A stretch of DNA of 64,000 bases, from the NCBI RefSeq assembly GCF_015711015.1, contig NZ_CP064653.1, positions 2,294,001 through 2,358,000 on the forward strand. The letters run 5' to 3'. This document shows, in pieces, positions 25,672 to 32,579 of this stretch. Each line of letters opens with the position of its first letter. Positions within the stretch are counted from its first letter, which is position 1. This DNA comes from Methylomonas sp. LL1. Its GTDB lineage: Bacteria; Pseudomonadota; Gammaproteobacteria; Methylococcales; Methylomonadaceae. The translations under genes and the position numbers were made by a program. The notes under the pieces are model-generated. The model was given only the letters and a program-made list of their open reading frames with translations, was not told where the DNA came from and did no database searches.

Positions 25672-26940
25672 TTAAAGCCTCCGAGACAGCAAATCGGCTA
25701 TGCGTCGCGTCGCACCCTGATTGCGCAATACGAAAGCTTTGGCTTTGGCGGTCAACTTGCTTCTATAACCGACATCGGCATGTATCCGCGACAGCGTTTC
25801 GGCAATCTGATCAAGATTGCGGCACTGCACGGCCGCTTCCTCGGCCAATATACGCTCGGCGATTTCCTTGAAATTAAACATCTGCGGCCCGAACAACACA
25901 GGCACACCGACCAAGGCCGGCTCCAGTACGTTATGCCCACCGACCGGCACCAGACTGCCGCCGACAAACGCCGCATCCGCCGCCGCATACAGCATCTTCA
26001 ACTCGCCCATGCTGTCGGCAATATAAACATCAACATTCTCGGCAACAGGCTGATTTTCACTGCGCATCACCACTCTCAGACCTTGATCCAGACATAATTT
26101 CTTCACGTTCTGAAACCGCTCAGGATGCCGCGGCGCAATCATCAATAGGATTTGTGGAATCCGTTGCTTTAATTGGGCAAACACCTGCAATAACTGCTCT
26201 TCCTCGCCTTGGTGGGTGCTGGCCACAATCCAGACAAAACGACCGGTAAAGCTTTGCTGTTTTAGCGTTTGTCCTGCTGCGATTACGCTGTTGTCAATCG
26301 CAAGATCGAACTTGATATTACCTAAGGTCGTCACCCGCTCCGCTACGGCACCGATTTCAATAAACCGCAACCTGTCTTCCTCGGTTTGAGTGGCAATTTG
26401 GGTAACGCATTGCAAAGCCGGCTTAACCAAGGCCGGAATTTTTAGATAGGCTCGCGCCGAACGCGCCGACAAACGGGCATTGATCACAAATAAAGGAATT
26501 TGACGCTCGGCGCACTGCGCAAACAGATTGGGCCAGATTTCCTTTTCCATGAACACCGCCATTTTCGGGCGAAAATGCTCGAAGAAGCGTGCCAGAACAA
26601 GCTGCACATCATAAGGCAGATAGACATGTTCGACCCGATCCGCCAGCACATCGCTTACCCGAGCGGAACCGGTCGGCGTGGTAGTGGTCACCAAAAATCG
26701 TTGGCCGGGATGCTCGGCTTGCATCAACCGGATCAACGGGAATGCCGCCTCGGCCTCGCCTACCGACACACAATGAAACCAAACCACGGGCTGCCCGGAT
26801 TCCTTGTTATAAAAGCCCAAGCGCTCTTGCCATCGGCGCCTGTACTCAGGGGCCTTGAAACCACGCCAGTAAAGCCGCAACAACACGGCCGGCAAGCCAA
26901 CATAGAACAGCAAGGTGTAAAGCCGACGCACAGCGTTCAA
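25672..26940 (-). CDS. waaA: 3-deoxy-D-manno-octulosonic acid (Kdo) transferase
   Basis: The 422-residue membrane-associated GT30 glycosyltransferase transfers Kdo from CMP-Kdo to lipid A precursors in LPS core assembly. A hydrophobic N-terminal anchor ([21 protein letters not shown]) is followed by [12 protein letters not shown] with the catalytic glutamate of the family, EKEIWPNLF, and the nucleotide-binding C-terminal domain with [15 protein letters not shown]. Length and motifs are complete. Confidence 0.93.
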   Translation of the reverse strand: MNAVRRLYTLLFYVGLPAVLLRLYWRGFKAPEYRRRWQERLGFYNKESGQPVVWFHCVSVGEAEAAFPLIRLMQAEHPGQRFLVTTTTPTGSARVSDVLADRVEHVYLPYDVQLVLARFFEHFRPKMAVFMEKEIWPNLFAQCAERQIPLFVINARLSARSARAYLKIPALVKPALQCVTQIATQTEEDRLRFIEIGAVAERVTTLGNIKFDLAIDNSVIAAGQTLKQQSFTGRFVWIVASTHQGEEEQLLQVFAQLKQRIPQILLMIAPRHPERFQNVKKLCLDQGLRVVMRSENQPVAENVDVYIADSMGELKMLYAAADAAFVGGSLVPVGGHNVLEPALVGVPVLFGPQMFNFKEIAERILAEEAAVQCRNLDQIAETLSRIHADVGYRSKLTAKAKAFVLRNQGATRRIADLLSRRL

Positions 26941-27378
26941 GCCAAACCCTCGCTGGTAAGAACCGGTTTTGGCAAGACATTAAAACTAAAGACAACCATC
27001 ATCACGCTCTCCTCGACAAGGCCGAAAAGTATAGCAAAGCGCCTAATGGAATTGAGTGAAATCGGCTAAATGCCGGATAAAAGCAGCATAGCCATCGAAA
27101 TTCGAGCCAGGCACAAAAAGCTGGGGAAGCACTTCGGTCTTGCCCAAAACCTACCTGATAGAAGGGTTAGCCATCCTTGGCGGTCATCCTGACGAATCCT
27201 GAAACCAAAACTCCTTGCGCGGACAAACAACTTGTCTGTCCGCGACTTTCTCAAACGTTATTCCACATTCACCGCATCCTTGCGAGAGCAAAGCCATTCC
27301 TTCCCTGTAATCACGTGAAAACCTTCCCTGGCAGAGTCATCCTGACATATCCTTTATAATTTCCTTTTTTATTACAGC
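26941..27378. other. Intergenic region between waaA and a PEP-CTERM gene
   Basis: About 440 bp without a supportable gene. It holds a perfect 8-bp hairpin at 27218-27244 (CGCGGACA...TGTCCGCG) without a clear T-run, and a T/A-rich stretch at 27352-27375 just beyond the stop of the PEP-CTERM gene. Small ORFs here have no ribosome binding site or conserved look. Confidence 0.4.
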
Positions 27379-28314
27379 TTATGCAGCGACCGCGGCTTTG
27401 CGGCGGCCGAATCCAACCAGACCGGCGACAGCACTACCGAACAACCAGACTGCGCCGGGGACTGGGACGGCTTGCACATTAAGCGCATAGCTGGCTTGAT
27501 TTCCGCTCCAGGTTTGACCGCCGTCGCTACCGCCTAGAATTACCGTATAAGTGTGACCAGCCAAAGCATGGAAGATCAGATAATCTTGATTATTGGCATT
27601 TAAAGTCAGGTTAGAACCATCTGAAAATCCAACAAAAGTTAAACCAGTCATGCCGATTGGATCGTTGCCGTTGATTCTAGCCAAGTTGGTTACGGACTGA
27701 TCACCCAGGATATAACCGCCGTGCCAAGAACCGTGATGACCCCATGACTGCACATTGGTCATGCCGTCGTAAACGCTGATACCAAAATTGCTGTCGAAGC
27801 CGACAGTGTTAGCCAACACGCTTGCTGACAGACGAATGTCCGTATCCACAGCAGTTTGAATCAAGCCGACATCAACCGCATGGCGCCAACCAGTAGGAGC
27901 CGGATTATTTTGAGCATTCAACTGTGCGTCAACCCAAGCGCCTTTGCCGGTGTCGATGTCGGCGGCAACACCGTAACGATCAATCGCATCTTGGCGAGAA
28001 ATGACGCCGGAATCAGTAGCCGAGGTCAATTGAACGGCCCAGTTCAAAGCGGTTTTGCCGGTATAACCGAATGGAACAGAACCAGCACCACCTGCCCAAG
28101 CATTCAATGTGCCACCTGTTGCGCCATTTTGTTTGCCGTCAGAATACAACCAGCCATCCGTTGTTTGTGCACTAGAGCTATAAGTACCTGGAGCTTGTCC
28201 CACGTCCCAAGTGTTGTACATGGTGGTCGAAGCCATTGCACTAGATGCGCCAGCAGACATTGCAACTCCGGCAACGGCTAGGGAAACCGCTTTAGCTAAT
28301 TTAGTTTTGATCAT
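27379..28314 (-). CDS. PEP-CTERM surface protein
   Basis: The 311-residue exported protein has a signal peptide (about residues 1-28, ending SSAMAS) and a C-terminal sorting tail VPVPGAVWLFGSAVAGLVGFGRRK: a proline-rich motif, a hydrophobic helix and a basic cluster. This is the PEP-CTERM type, recognised by an exosortase and linked to exopolysaccharide or biofilm matrix. The body is rich in Gly, Asn, Trp and Ser and probably forms beta structure. It is transcribed from a sigma-54 promoter about 110 bp upstream that closely matches that of the paralogue at 29658-30428. No exosortase gene is in the window. Confidence 0.85.
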   Translation of the reverse strand: MIKTKLAKAVSLAVAGVAMSAGASSAMASTTMYNTWDVGQAPGTYSSSAQTTDGWLYSDGKQNGATGGTLNAWAGGAGSVPFGYTGKTALNWAVQLTSATDSGVISRQDAIDRYGVAADIDTGKGAWVDAQLNAQNNPAPTGWRHAVDVGLIQTAVDTDIRLSASVLANTVGFDSNFGISVYDGMTNVQSWGHHGSWHGGYILGDQSVTNLARINGNDPIGMTGLTFVGFSDGSNLTLNANNQDYLIFHALAGHTYTVILGGSDGGQTWSGNQASYALNVQAVPVPGAVWLFGSAVAGLVGFGRRKAAVAA

Positions 28315-28419
28315 AAATCTTCCTTTTCTTTTTGACTTAAGGTTATGGTTAAACAGCTTTCGACGCCGTGGACCGGATAACAGCGCTGTAAGCCCTGCCT
28401 GACAGCTGTATTTCTAATT

Positions 28420-28437
28420 AAGCAAACCTTATGCCAA
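28420..28437 (-). promoter_or_regulatory. Sigma-54 promoter of PEP-CTERM gene 27379-28314
   Basis: On the minus strand it reads TTGGCATAAGGTTTGCTT. The GG and GC dinucleotides are separated by exactly 10 bp, the -24/-12 rule. The predicted start lies near 28410, giving a leader of about 95 nt. Confidence 0.8.
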
Positions 28438-28494
28438 CAGCTAGAGTCTCGAAATATCTAGGCAAAAAACGAGGCAGCATCAATATCTCCAGAA

Positions 28495-28540
28495 AAATAT
28501 GTGATACCCCTCACATCATTGCGTGAAATGCCTTATTTCC
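28495..28540 (-). promoter_or_regulatory. Candidate enhancer block upstream of the sigma-54 promoter
   Basis: This block contains the dyad GTGATACCCCTCAC and the conserved word GTGAAATGCCTTATTT (plus-strand reading). Both recur at 30813-30858 at the same distance (58-59 bp) from the other PEP-CTERM sigma-54 promoter. A third, isolated copy of the word (GTGAAATGCCCTATTT) lies at 28680-28695. The block is a likely binding site of an enhancer-binding protein. Confidence 0.6.
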
Positions 28541-28761
28541 AATTACAACATCCCTACTTAACGATGTACTAATAAGACTTGAGGCCGAGCTTTTGTCCTC
28601 CGAAACCGACAAAACCCTTTATTAAACAGGATTTACAGAGTTTGACACTACACGGCAAAATCATGAATCGGGGTTTTAAGTGAAATGCCCTATTTAAACC
28701 AAAAACTCCAGATAATGGGATTTTGAACGCTCCCAATATGGAAACCCGAATTCAGCGCAAC

Positions 28762-28795
28762 AAAAAAGGCGCATTCCTACAAATGCGCCTTTTTT
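28762..28795 (-). terminator. Rho-independent terminator after PEP-CTERM gene 28857-29594
   Basis: A 14-bp perfect stem (AAAAAAGGCGCATT with AATGCGCCTTTTTT) and a 6-nt loop, with an A/T run on both sides, lie about 60 bp after the minus-strand stop codon. Confidence 0.9.
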
Positions 28796-28856
28796 AGCCT
28801 AGCGGAATAGTATGCCGCACCCTCGACAAGCACATCCGCCTATCCTCGACCTACAA

Positions 28857-29594
28857 TCAAGCCGTGGCAAACAATTTGCGGCGACCCACACCAACCATCC
28901 CGACCAATGCAGTGCCGAACAACCAGACGGCTGCGGGCACCGGAACTTGAGAGACGGCGATGGTGTTGCCGGATAGGCTAAATTGAAGGTTATCAGAGCT
29001 AAACACGACTCGATAATCGCCATATCCTCCGACAATGGTATTGCGGATAGTATCGCTTGTATTGATGCCAGAAGCCGCCTCGGTCTCCGTCAAACGATAA
29101 TCCGCCATCACAAACAAGTAATTGCCTGCGGCCAGCGTTACCTCGTATGCGGGATCGCGCTGGTAGTGAATCGAGCCGTCACTGGCACCAAAGGCTGCGC
29201 CCAGGTCGGTCAATTTAAAGCCAGGTGTGTCGACGGCTGAACAATTGTTGGCAATATCATCACAACGGGCCAAATGATTCGCTGCGTTTAGTAGCGAATT
29301 GGCGCTGCCGTCATCCTTCCAAAAATGGGTATCCGGGTCGATATAGGTAAATTCACCATCGCCGTTGAGATCGACAGCATTTGTCGTTGAGTTATCCGTG
29401 CTTTCGTAAGCTAACACGTTCACCTTGAAACTACCGGCTGTCGGCATGACGATTTTCCAAACATCGAAAGTCGAACCACCGATTTGCTGAAAAAGGCTGC
29501 CGTTGATTTCCAGGGAATTAGCCGCTTGCGCGGGCGTCAGATAGGTGCCGCTGACCAGTGTGGCGGCCGTAAGGATTTTAAGCAATGAATTCAT
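28857..29594 (-). CDS. PEP-CTERM surface protein (DVUA/choice-of-anchor type)
   Basis: The 245-residue precursor has a signal peptide (ends TPAQA, about residue 24) and the C-terminal tail VPVPAAVWLFGTALVGMVGVGRRK. The body holds acidic Asp/Asn-rich segments (NAVDLNGDGEFTYIDPD) that could bind calcium. It is downstream of the third PEP-CTERM gene on the same strand with a terminator hairpin (29625-29648) in the 63-bp gap, so it depends either on readthrough or on an unseen promoter. It is only weakly similar in its body to the two flanking PEP-CTERM proteins. Confidence 0.8.
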   Translation of the reverse strand: MNSLLKILTAATLVSGTYLTPAQAANSLEINGSLFQQIGGSTFDVWKIVMPTAGSFKVNVLAYESTDNSTTNAVDLNGDGEFTYIDPDTHFWKDDGSANSLLNAANHLARCDDIANNCSAVDTPGFKLTDLGAAFGASDGSIHYQRDPAYEVTLAAGNYLFVMADYRLTETEAASGINTSDTIRNTIVGGYGDYRVVFSSDNLQFSLSGNTIAVSQVPVPAAVWLFGTALVGMVGVGRRKLFATA

Positions 29595-29624
29595 GTCCGT
29601 TCCTTTTGACAGATGGAAACTAAA

Positions 29625-29648
29625 AAGGCGAAGCCTAAGCTTCGCCTT
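29625..29648 (-). terminator. Rho-independent terminator after PEP-CTERM gene 29658-30428
   Basis: A 10-bp perfect stem (AAGGCGAAGC with GCTTCGCCTT) and a 4-nt loop are followed on the minus strand by TTTT. It lies 9 bp beyond the stop codon. Confidence 0.85.
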
Positions 29649-29657
29649 GACTTGATT

Positions 29658-30428
29658 TTACGCAGTCACTGCCGCTTTACGGCGGCCAAAGCCGACCAAA
29701 CCGGCGATGGCGCTACCGAACAGCCAGACCGCGCCAGGGACGGGAACCGCAGCTACCGACATACTTGCTTTATAGAACTCATTCACATTGTCAGTGCCAT
29801 TGCCCCCAACCCACAAACTGTAGTTACCAGCGGCCAGGTTATTAAAGGTATATGTTACTGAACCACCGTCCACAGTGGTTGCCGCGTGGCCGACATAGGT
29901 CAATTCGTTACTACCACGCGTGGTTGGTGCAAAAGGGTTTGCGTTCCATGAACCGTGCTTGCTGCTGGTAGCTGTAGCATCCCAACCACTCCACAAGGTA
30001 AAACCAGGAGCGAATGTGGAAGCCAGACTGGAATCGGCTTCGACCGTAATGGTCAAGTTTCCAGCCACTTCCATATTGATCAGACCGAAATCCAACGCAT
30101 TACCCCAGCTTGAAGCTGGCTTCCATTTATTGTTAATGGATTCCAAAACAAAATTTGATGCAGCCCCCTTGTTGTTGATCGCATCAGCCGCCGATATTTC
30201 GTAAACAGTATCAACATGGTGAATATTGGCCACCCAGGTGACAGGCAAATTACCGTCATAAGAAGGTGCACCACCCGTCCAAGAGCCGGTTGCATCGGAA
30301 CCATTGACGTTTGGAGCTTGTCCGCCGGCTGCATCCAAATGATAGGAAACATGCGCTTCAGCAGCAGTTGCACCCATGATTGAAGCGGCAATTGCTCCCG
30401 CGATAGCCAGTTTTTTAAATTGAATCAT
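29658..30428 (-). CDS. PEP-CTERM surface protein
   Basis: The 256-residue exported protein has a signal peptide (IAGAIAASIMGATAAEA) and the sorting tail VPVPGAVWLFGSAIAGLVGFGRRK, nearly identical to that of the protein at 27379. The body shares the layout of that paralogue (A-P-N-V-N/DATGSW, a DAINNKGA segment, a CGSW-like SKHGSWNANP block, and a final Gly-rich strand), so the two are duplicates that have diverged. Its leader is unusually long (about 300 nt) and holds a structured-RNA candidate at 30506-30577. A sigma-54 promoter lies at 30736-30754. Confidence 0.85.
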   Translation of the reverse strand: MIQFKKLAIAGAIAASIMGATAAEAHVSYHLDAAGGQAPNVNGSDATGSWTGGAPSYDGNLPVTWVANIHHVDTVYEISAADAINNKGAASNFVLESINNKWKPASSWGNALDFGLINMEVAGNLTITVEADSSLASTFAPGFTLWSGWDATATSSKHGSWNANPFAPTTRGSNELTYVGHAATTVDGGSVTYTFNNLAAGNYSLWVGGNGTDNVNEFYKASMSVAAVPVPGAVWLFGSAIAGLVGFGRRKAAVTA

Positions 30429-30505
30429 TGCTTTCCATTCCTAAATTGTTATGTAAATTGCATTCTCATCTGAACGAATGCACTCGCACCCCTCGTCTCC
30501 GAGAG

Positions 30506-30577
30506 GGCAACCCGGCCATCTTGTTAGGCTCAAGACCCGTGGCTTTCCGAACCCGCCTCGCGACGGGGGTGGCTGAA
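30506..30577 (-). ncRNA. Candidate c-di-GMP-I (GEMM)-like riboswitch in the PEP-CTERM leader
   Basis: Reading the minus strand, a GNRA-capped hairpin (CCCGTC-GCGA-GGCGGG) is followed by GGAAAGCCACGGGTCTT, a second hairpin arm pair (GTCTTG with CAAGAT) and the closing ATGGCCGGGTTGCC. The words AAAGCCACGGG and CGGGTTGCC and the two-helix layout resemble c-di-GMP-I aptamers, but the 5' conserved GGCAAACC is degenerate and the linker differs, so the match is partial. A further hairpin (CCCTC...GAGGG) at about 30490-30507 could act as an expression platform. It lies about 150 nt after the predicted start and about 80 nt before the ATG. Confidence 0.4.
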
Positions 30578-30735
30578 GCATGAAGCTCCCCAACAATCCT
30601 TTGACAGTGCTTTTGCTTACCACAAACAAGCCAAGTACAAAATCATGAACACGGCGAACCAGAGATTTGCCGGCATTCATTCAGCATGGGCCGGAAAAAA
30701 TTTTGTAAGCACTGCCTGACAACTGCATTCGGACT

Positions 30736-30754
30736 AATGCAACCCTTATGCCAA
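30736..30754 (-). promoter_or_regulatory. Sigma-54 promoter of PEP-CTERM gene 29658-30428
   Basis: On the minus strand it reads TTGGCATAAGGGTTGCATT with GG and GC 10 bp apart. The surrounding sequence, including the segment after the start site (GTCAGGCAGTGCTTAC), matches the promoter at 28420 closely. Confidence 0.8.
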
Positions 30755-30812
30755 TTGCCAAACACCTGAAATACAGGGACTAAAAATAAAACCAGCGTTA
30801 GCAAGGACTCGG

Positions 30813-30858
30813 AAATACGTGATATGGCTCATCACGCAACGTGAAATACCCTATTTTC
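30813..30858 (-). promoter_or_regulatory. Candidate enhancer block, second copy
   Basis: The dyad GTGATATGGCTCATCAC and the word GTGAAATACCCTATTT (plus-strand reading) correspond to the block at 28495-28540. It lies 59 bp upstream of the -24 element, against 58 bp in the other copy. Confidence 0.6.
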
Positions 30859-31122
30859 AGCTCTAACACACCTCATTTAGGCCGCATGAAATGATTATCA
30901 AAGAAGCTCATTGTCGGATAATACCGACGCATCATTAAAAACCGCCTTAGACGCCATTAAATGCCACGGAAGATTGAGAATTGGATTTTCCTTTGGGCAG
31001 AGGGTTACGATCGTCAGCACAAATAAACGCAGCTAATGATCGGACGAAAAATATCTTCCAGAAATTTTGGGAAGCAATATGGTAGATACTCTGTTCCAAG
31101 TCAACAAAATTCCATCACTTTT

Positions 31123-32160
31123 TCACTCAGCGATGATGGGTGTCGGAATGACATAAAACCGTGTGTTATCGAACGGCTGGTCGTGCTTTAGCATGCCATG
31201 GATCGCATGCAGTAATTTACGCATCACTGCGCAGACGGCCTGTAAAGGTTTCTTGCCGTTGTCGACCAAGTGCTGGAAATAAGCGCTGACATGGGGATCA
31301 TGCTGTTTGGCGCTCAAGGCCGGCATATACAATGCCGAGCGAATATGCCGGTTACCCGCCTTGGACAGCCGCATTTTCTTATGTACGCTTTTGCCGGATT
31401 CAAAGGCTTTGGGATCGAGCCCGGCAAACTTGACCCATTCGCGATGCGACAGGTTGGGTGGCAATAACAGCAGTTCGCCCATCAAAGCAATGGCGCTGGT
31501 TTGGGCAATGCCTTTGATGCCGGTCAGCAACTCAAAAACACGCTTGAGTTCCGGGTGCTGGTTGATCAAGGTCATCGCTTCGGCGGCCAAGGTATCGATG
31601 CGTTTTTCCAATTGACTGATCGCCAGCTTGGCATCGCGCAGCAACGCCTTTGGAGTTTCCTGAGTCGCACTCAGTGCATGCAGATGGTTTTTCGCGGCAG
31701 CTTTCTGACCGGTCAGCGCATCAATGCGGCGGGCAAACCCGCGCAAAGCCAGGGTCTGATTCGATGGCCGGGTCCAGGCGACAAAGTCCATGCGCTCGAC
31801 GTATTCGGCCAGGGTATTGGCATCAACGGCATCGGTTTTGCTGTTTCTCATCAACACCTTGGCGAAGTTATGCGAGGCCTTGGGATTGACGACCATCACG
31901 GGAATACCGGCGTCATGCAACGCAATTGCCAGGTCGAAATGGTAAATGCCGGTGGCTTCCAGGCAGACTTTGATGCCCGGCAGCTTGATCAGCTTGTTGA
32001 CCAAGCGGGCACGGTCAGAGCGGGTATTGGCATATTTTTGTGGATCGAACGACTTGCCGTTCTTGCGGATCACCAGCACCAATTCATCGGCTCCGACATC
32101 CACGCCGGCAAACAGGCGGTGGATAGATTCAGCGATGGCATTGATTGGGAGGTTCGTCAT
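31123..32160 (-). CDS. IS110-family transposase (DEDD recombinase)
   Basis: The 345-residue enzyme starts with a RuvC-like DEDD domain (FAGVDVGADELVLVI with D21, then KVCLEATGIY with the Glu, and SKTDAVDANTLAEY with the paired aspartates) and ends with the Transposase_20 domain (LLTGIKGIAQTSAIALMGEL, REWVKFAGLDPKAFESGKS, KAGNRHIRSALYMPA, whose Ser is the expected nucleophile). The frame is uninterrupted and of normal length, so the element may be active. Confidence 0.93.
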   Translation of the reverse strand: MTNLPINAIAESIHRLFAGVDVGADELVLVIRKNGKSFDPQKYANTRSDRARLVNKLIKLPGIKVCLEATGIYHFDLAIALHDAGIPVMVVNPKASHNFAKVLMRNSKTDAVDANTLAEYVERMDFVAWTRPSNQTLALRGFARRIDALTGQKAAAKNHLHALSATQETPKALLRDAKLAISQLEKRIDTLAAEAMTLINQHPELKRVFELLTGIKGIAQTSAIALMGELLLLPPNLSHREWVKFAGLDPKAFESGKSVHKKMRLSKAGNRHIRSALYMPALSAKQHDPHVSAYFQHLVDNGKKPLQAVCAVMRKLLHAIHGMLKHDQPFDNTRFYVIPTPIIAE

Positions 32161-32395
32161 AATCGTTTTTTAATTCAGTTAAAGGTTAAGTACACTATTC
32201 ACCGGTTCCCGACCCTGCGCATGCACCTACCTTCCTTGTGTATGCAGGCTCTAAGCCTCGGATACTCCACGGTATGGGTGAATAGGGCGGGGGCCAATCT
32301 ACAGCACAGGCTCTGGTATTTACCAGTCCTCAGGGGCGAACGGCCTCCCAATGAACGATGACAGCTTAATCGGTTCTTCTAGGCTATCGGTTGTT
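32161..32395 (-). ncRNA. Candidate IS110 bridge RNA region
   Basis: The non-coding segment upstream of the transposase carries several small hairpins on the minus strand, such as ACTGGTAAATACCAG, GGCTTAGAGCC and the pair TGCATACA...GGTGCATGC. In IS110-type elements the non-coding end encodes a structured RNA with target- and donor-binding loops. The position and the hairpins fit, but the loops were not matched to the flanks here. Confidence 0.35.
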
Positions 32396-32410
32396 AAAAT
32401 TCATCATACA

Positions 32411-32464
32411 AGGGGCGAATTCATTCGCCCGGTGAAATGCCATGAGGCGAATAAATTCGCCCCT
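32411..32464. repeat. Large inverted repeat with palindromic arms
   Basis: AGGGGCGAATTCATTCGCC (32411-32429) is complementary, with one mismatch, to the segment at 32446-32464, and each arm is itself a near-palindrome (GGCGAATnnATTCGCC). It lies between the IS110 element and the stop of ppsA. A related palindrome (GGGCGATTTAAATCGCCC) occurs at 39791-39808. Confidence 0.75.
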
Positions 32465-32579
32465 ACAGCAGACTCTGATCACAACCGCAATCGAATCGGG
32501 AAATTAATTTTTGCTGAATCCTGACTTGAAATATTTCGCAAGCGAGGATTTCTGCCTGTGCGGAGTAAAAATCAGCCGG

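Larger units (their letters stand above)
31080..32400 (-). mobile_element. IS110-family insertion sequence, exact ends not determined
   Basis: It contains one transposase gene on the minus strand and a non-coding segment of about 235 bp upstream of it (32161-32395). IS110 elements lack clear terminal inverted repeats, and none was found, so the limits given are approximate. The element sits between the PEP-CTERM promoter region and ppsA. Confidence 0.5.

Noticed and set aside
30441-30680. 79-codon minus-strand ORF upstream of the PEP-CTERM gene
   Set aside because: It lies in the predicted untranslated leader and overlaps the structured-RNA candidate; there is no ribosome binding site and no conserved sequence.
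31501-32361. 286-codon plus-strand open frame
   Set aside because: Antisense to the intact IS110 transposase and without recognisable domains.
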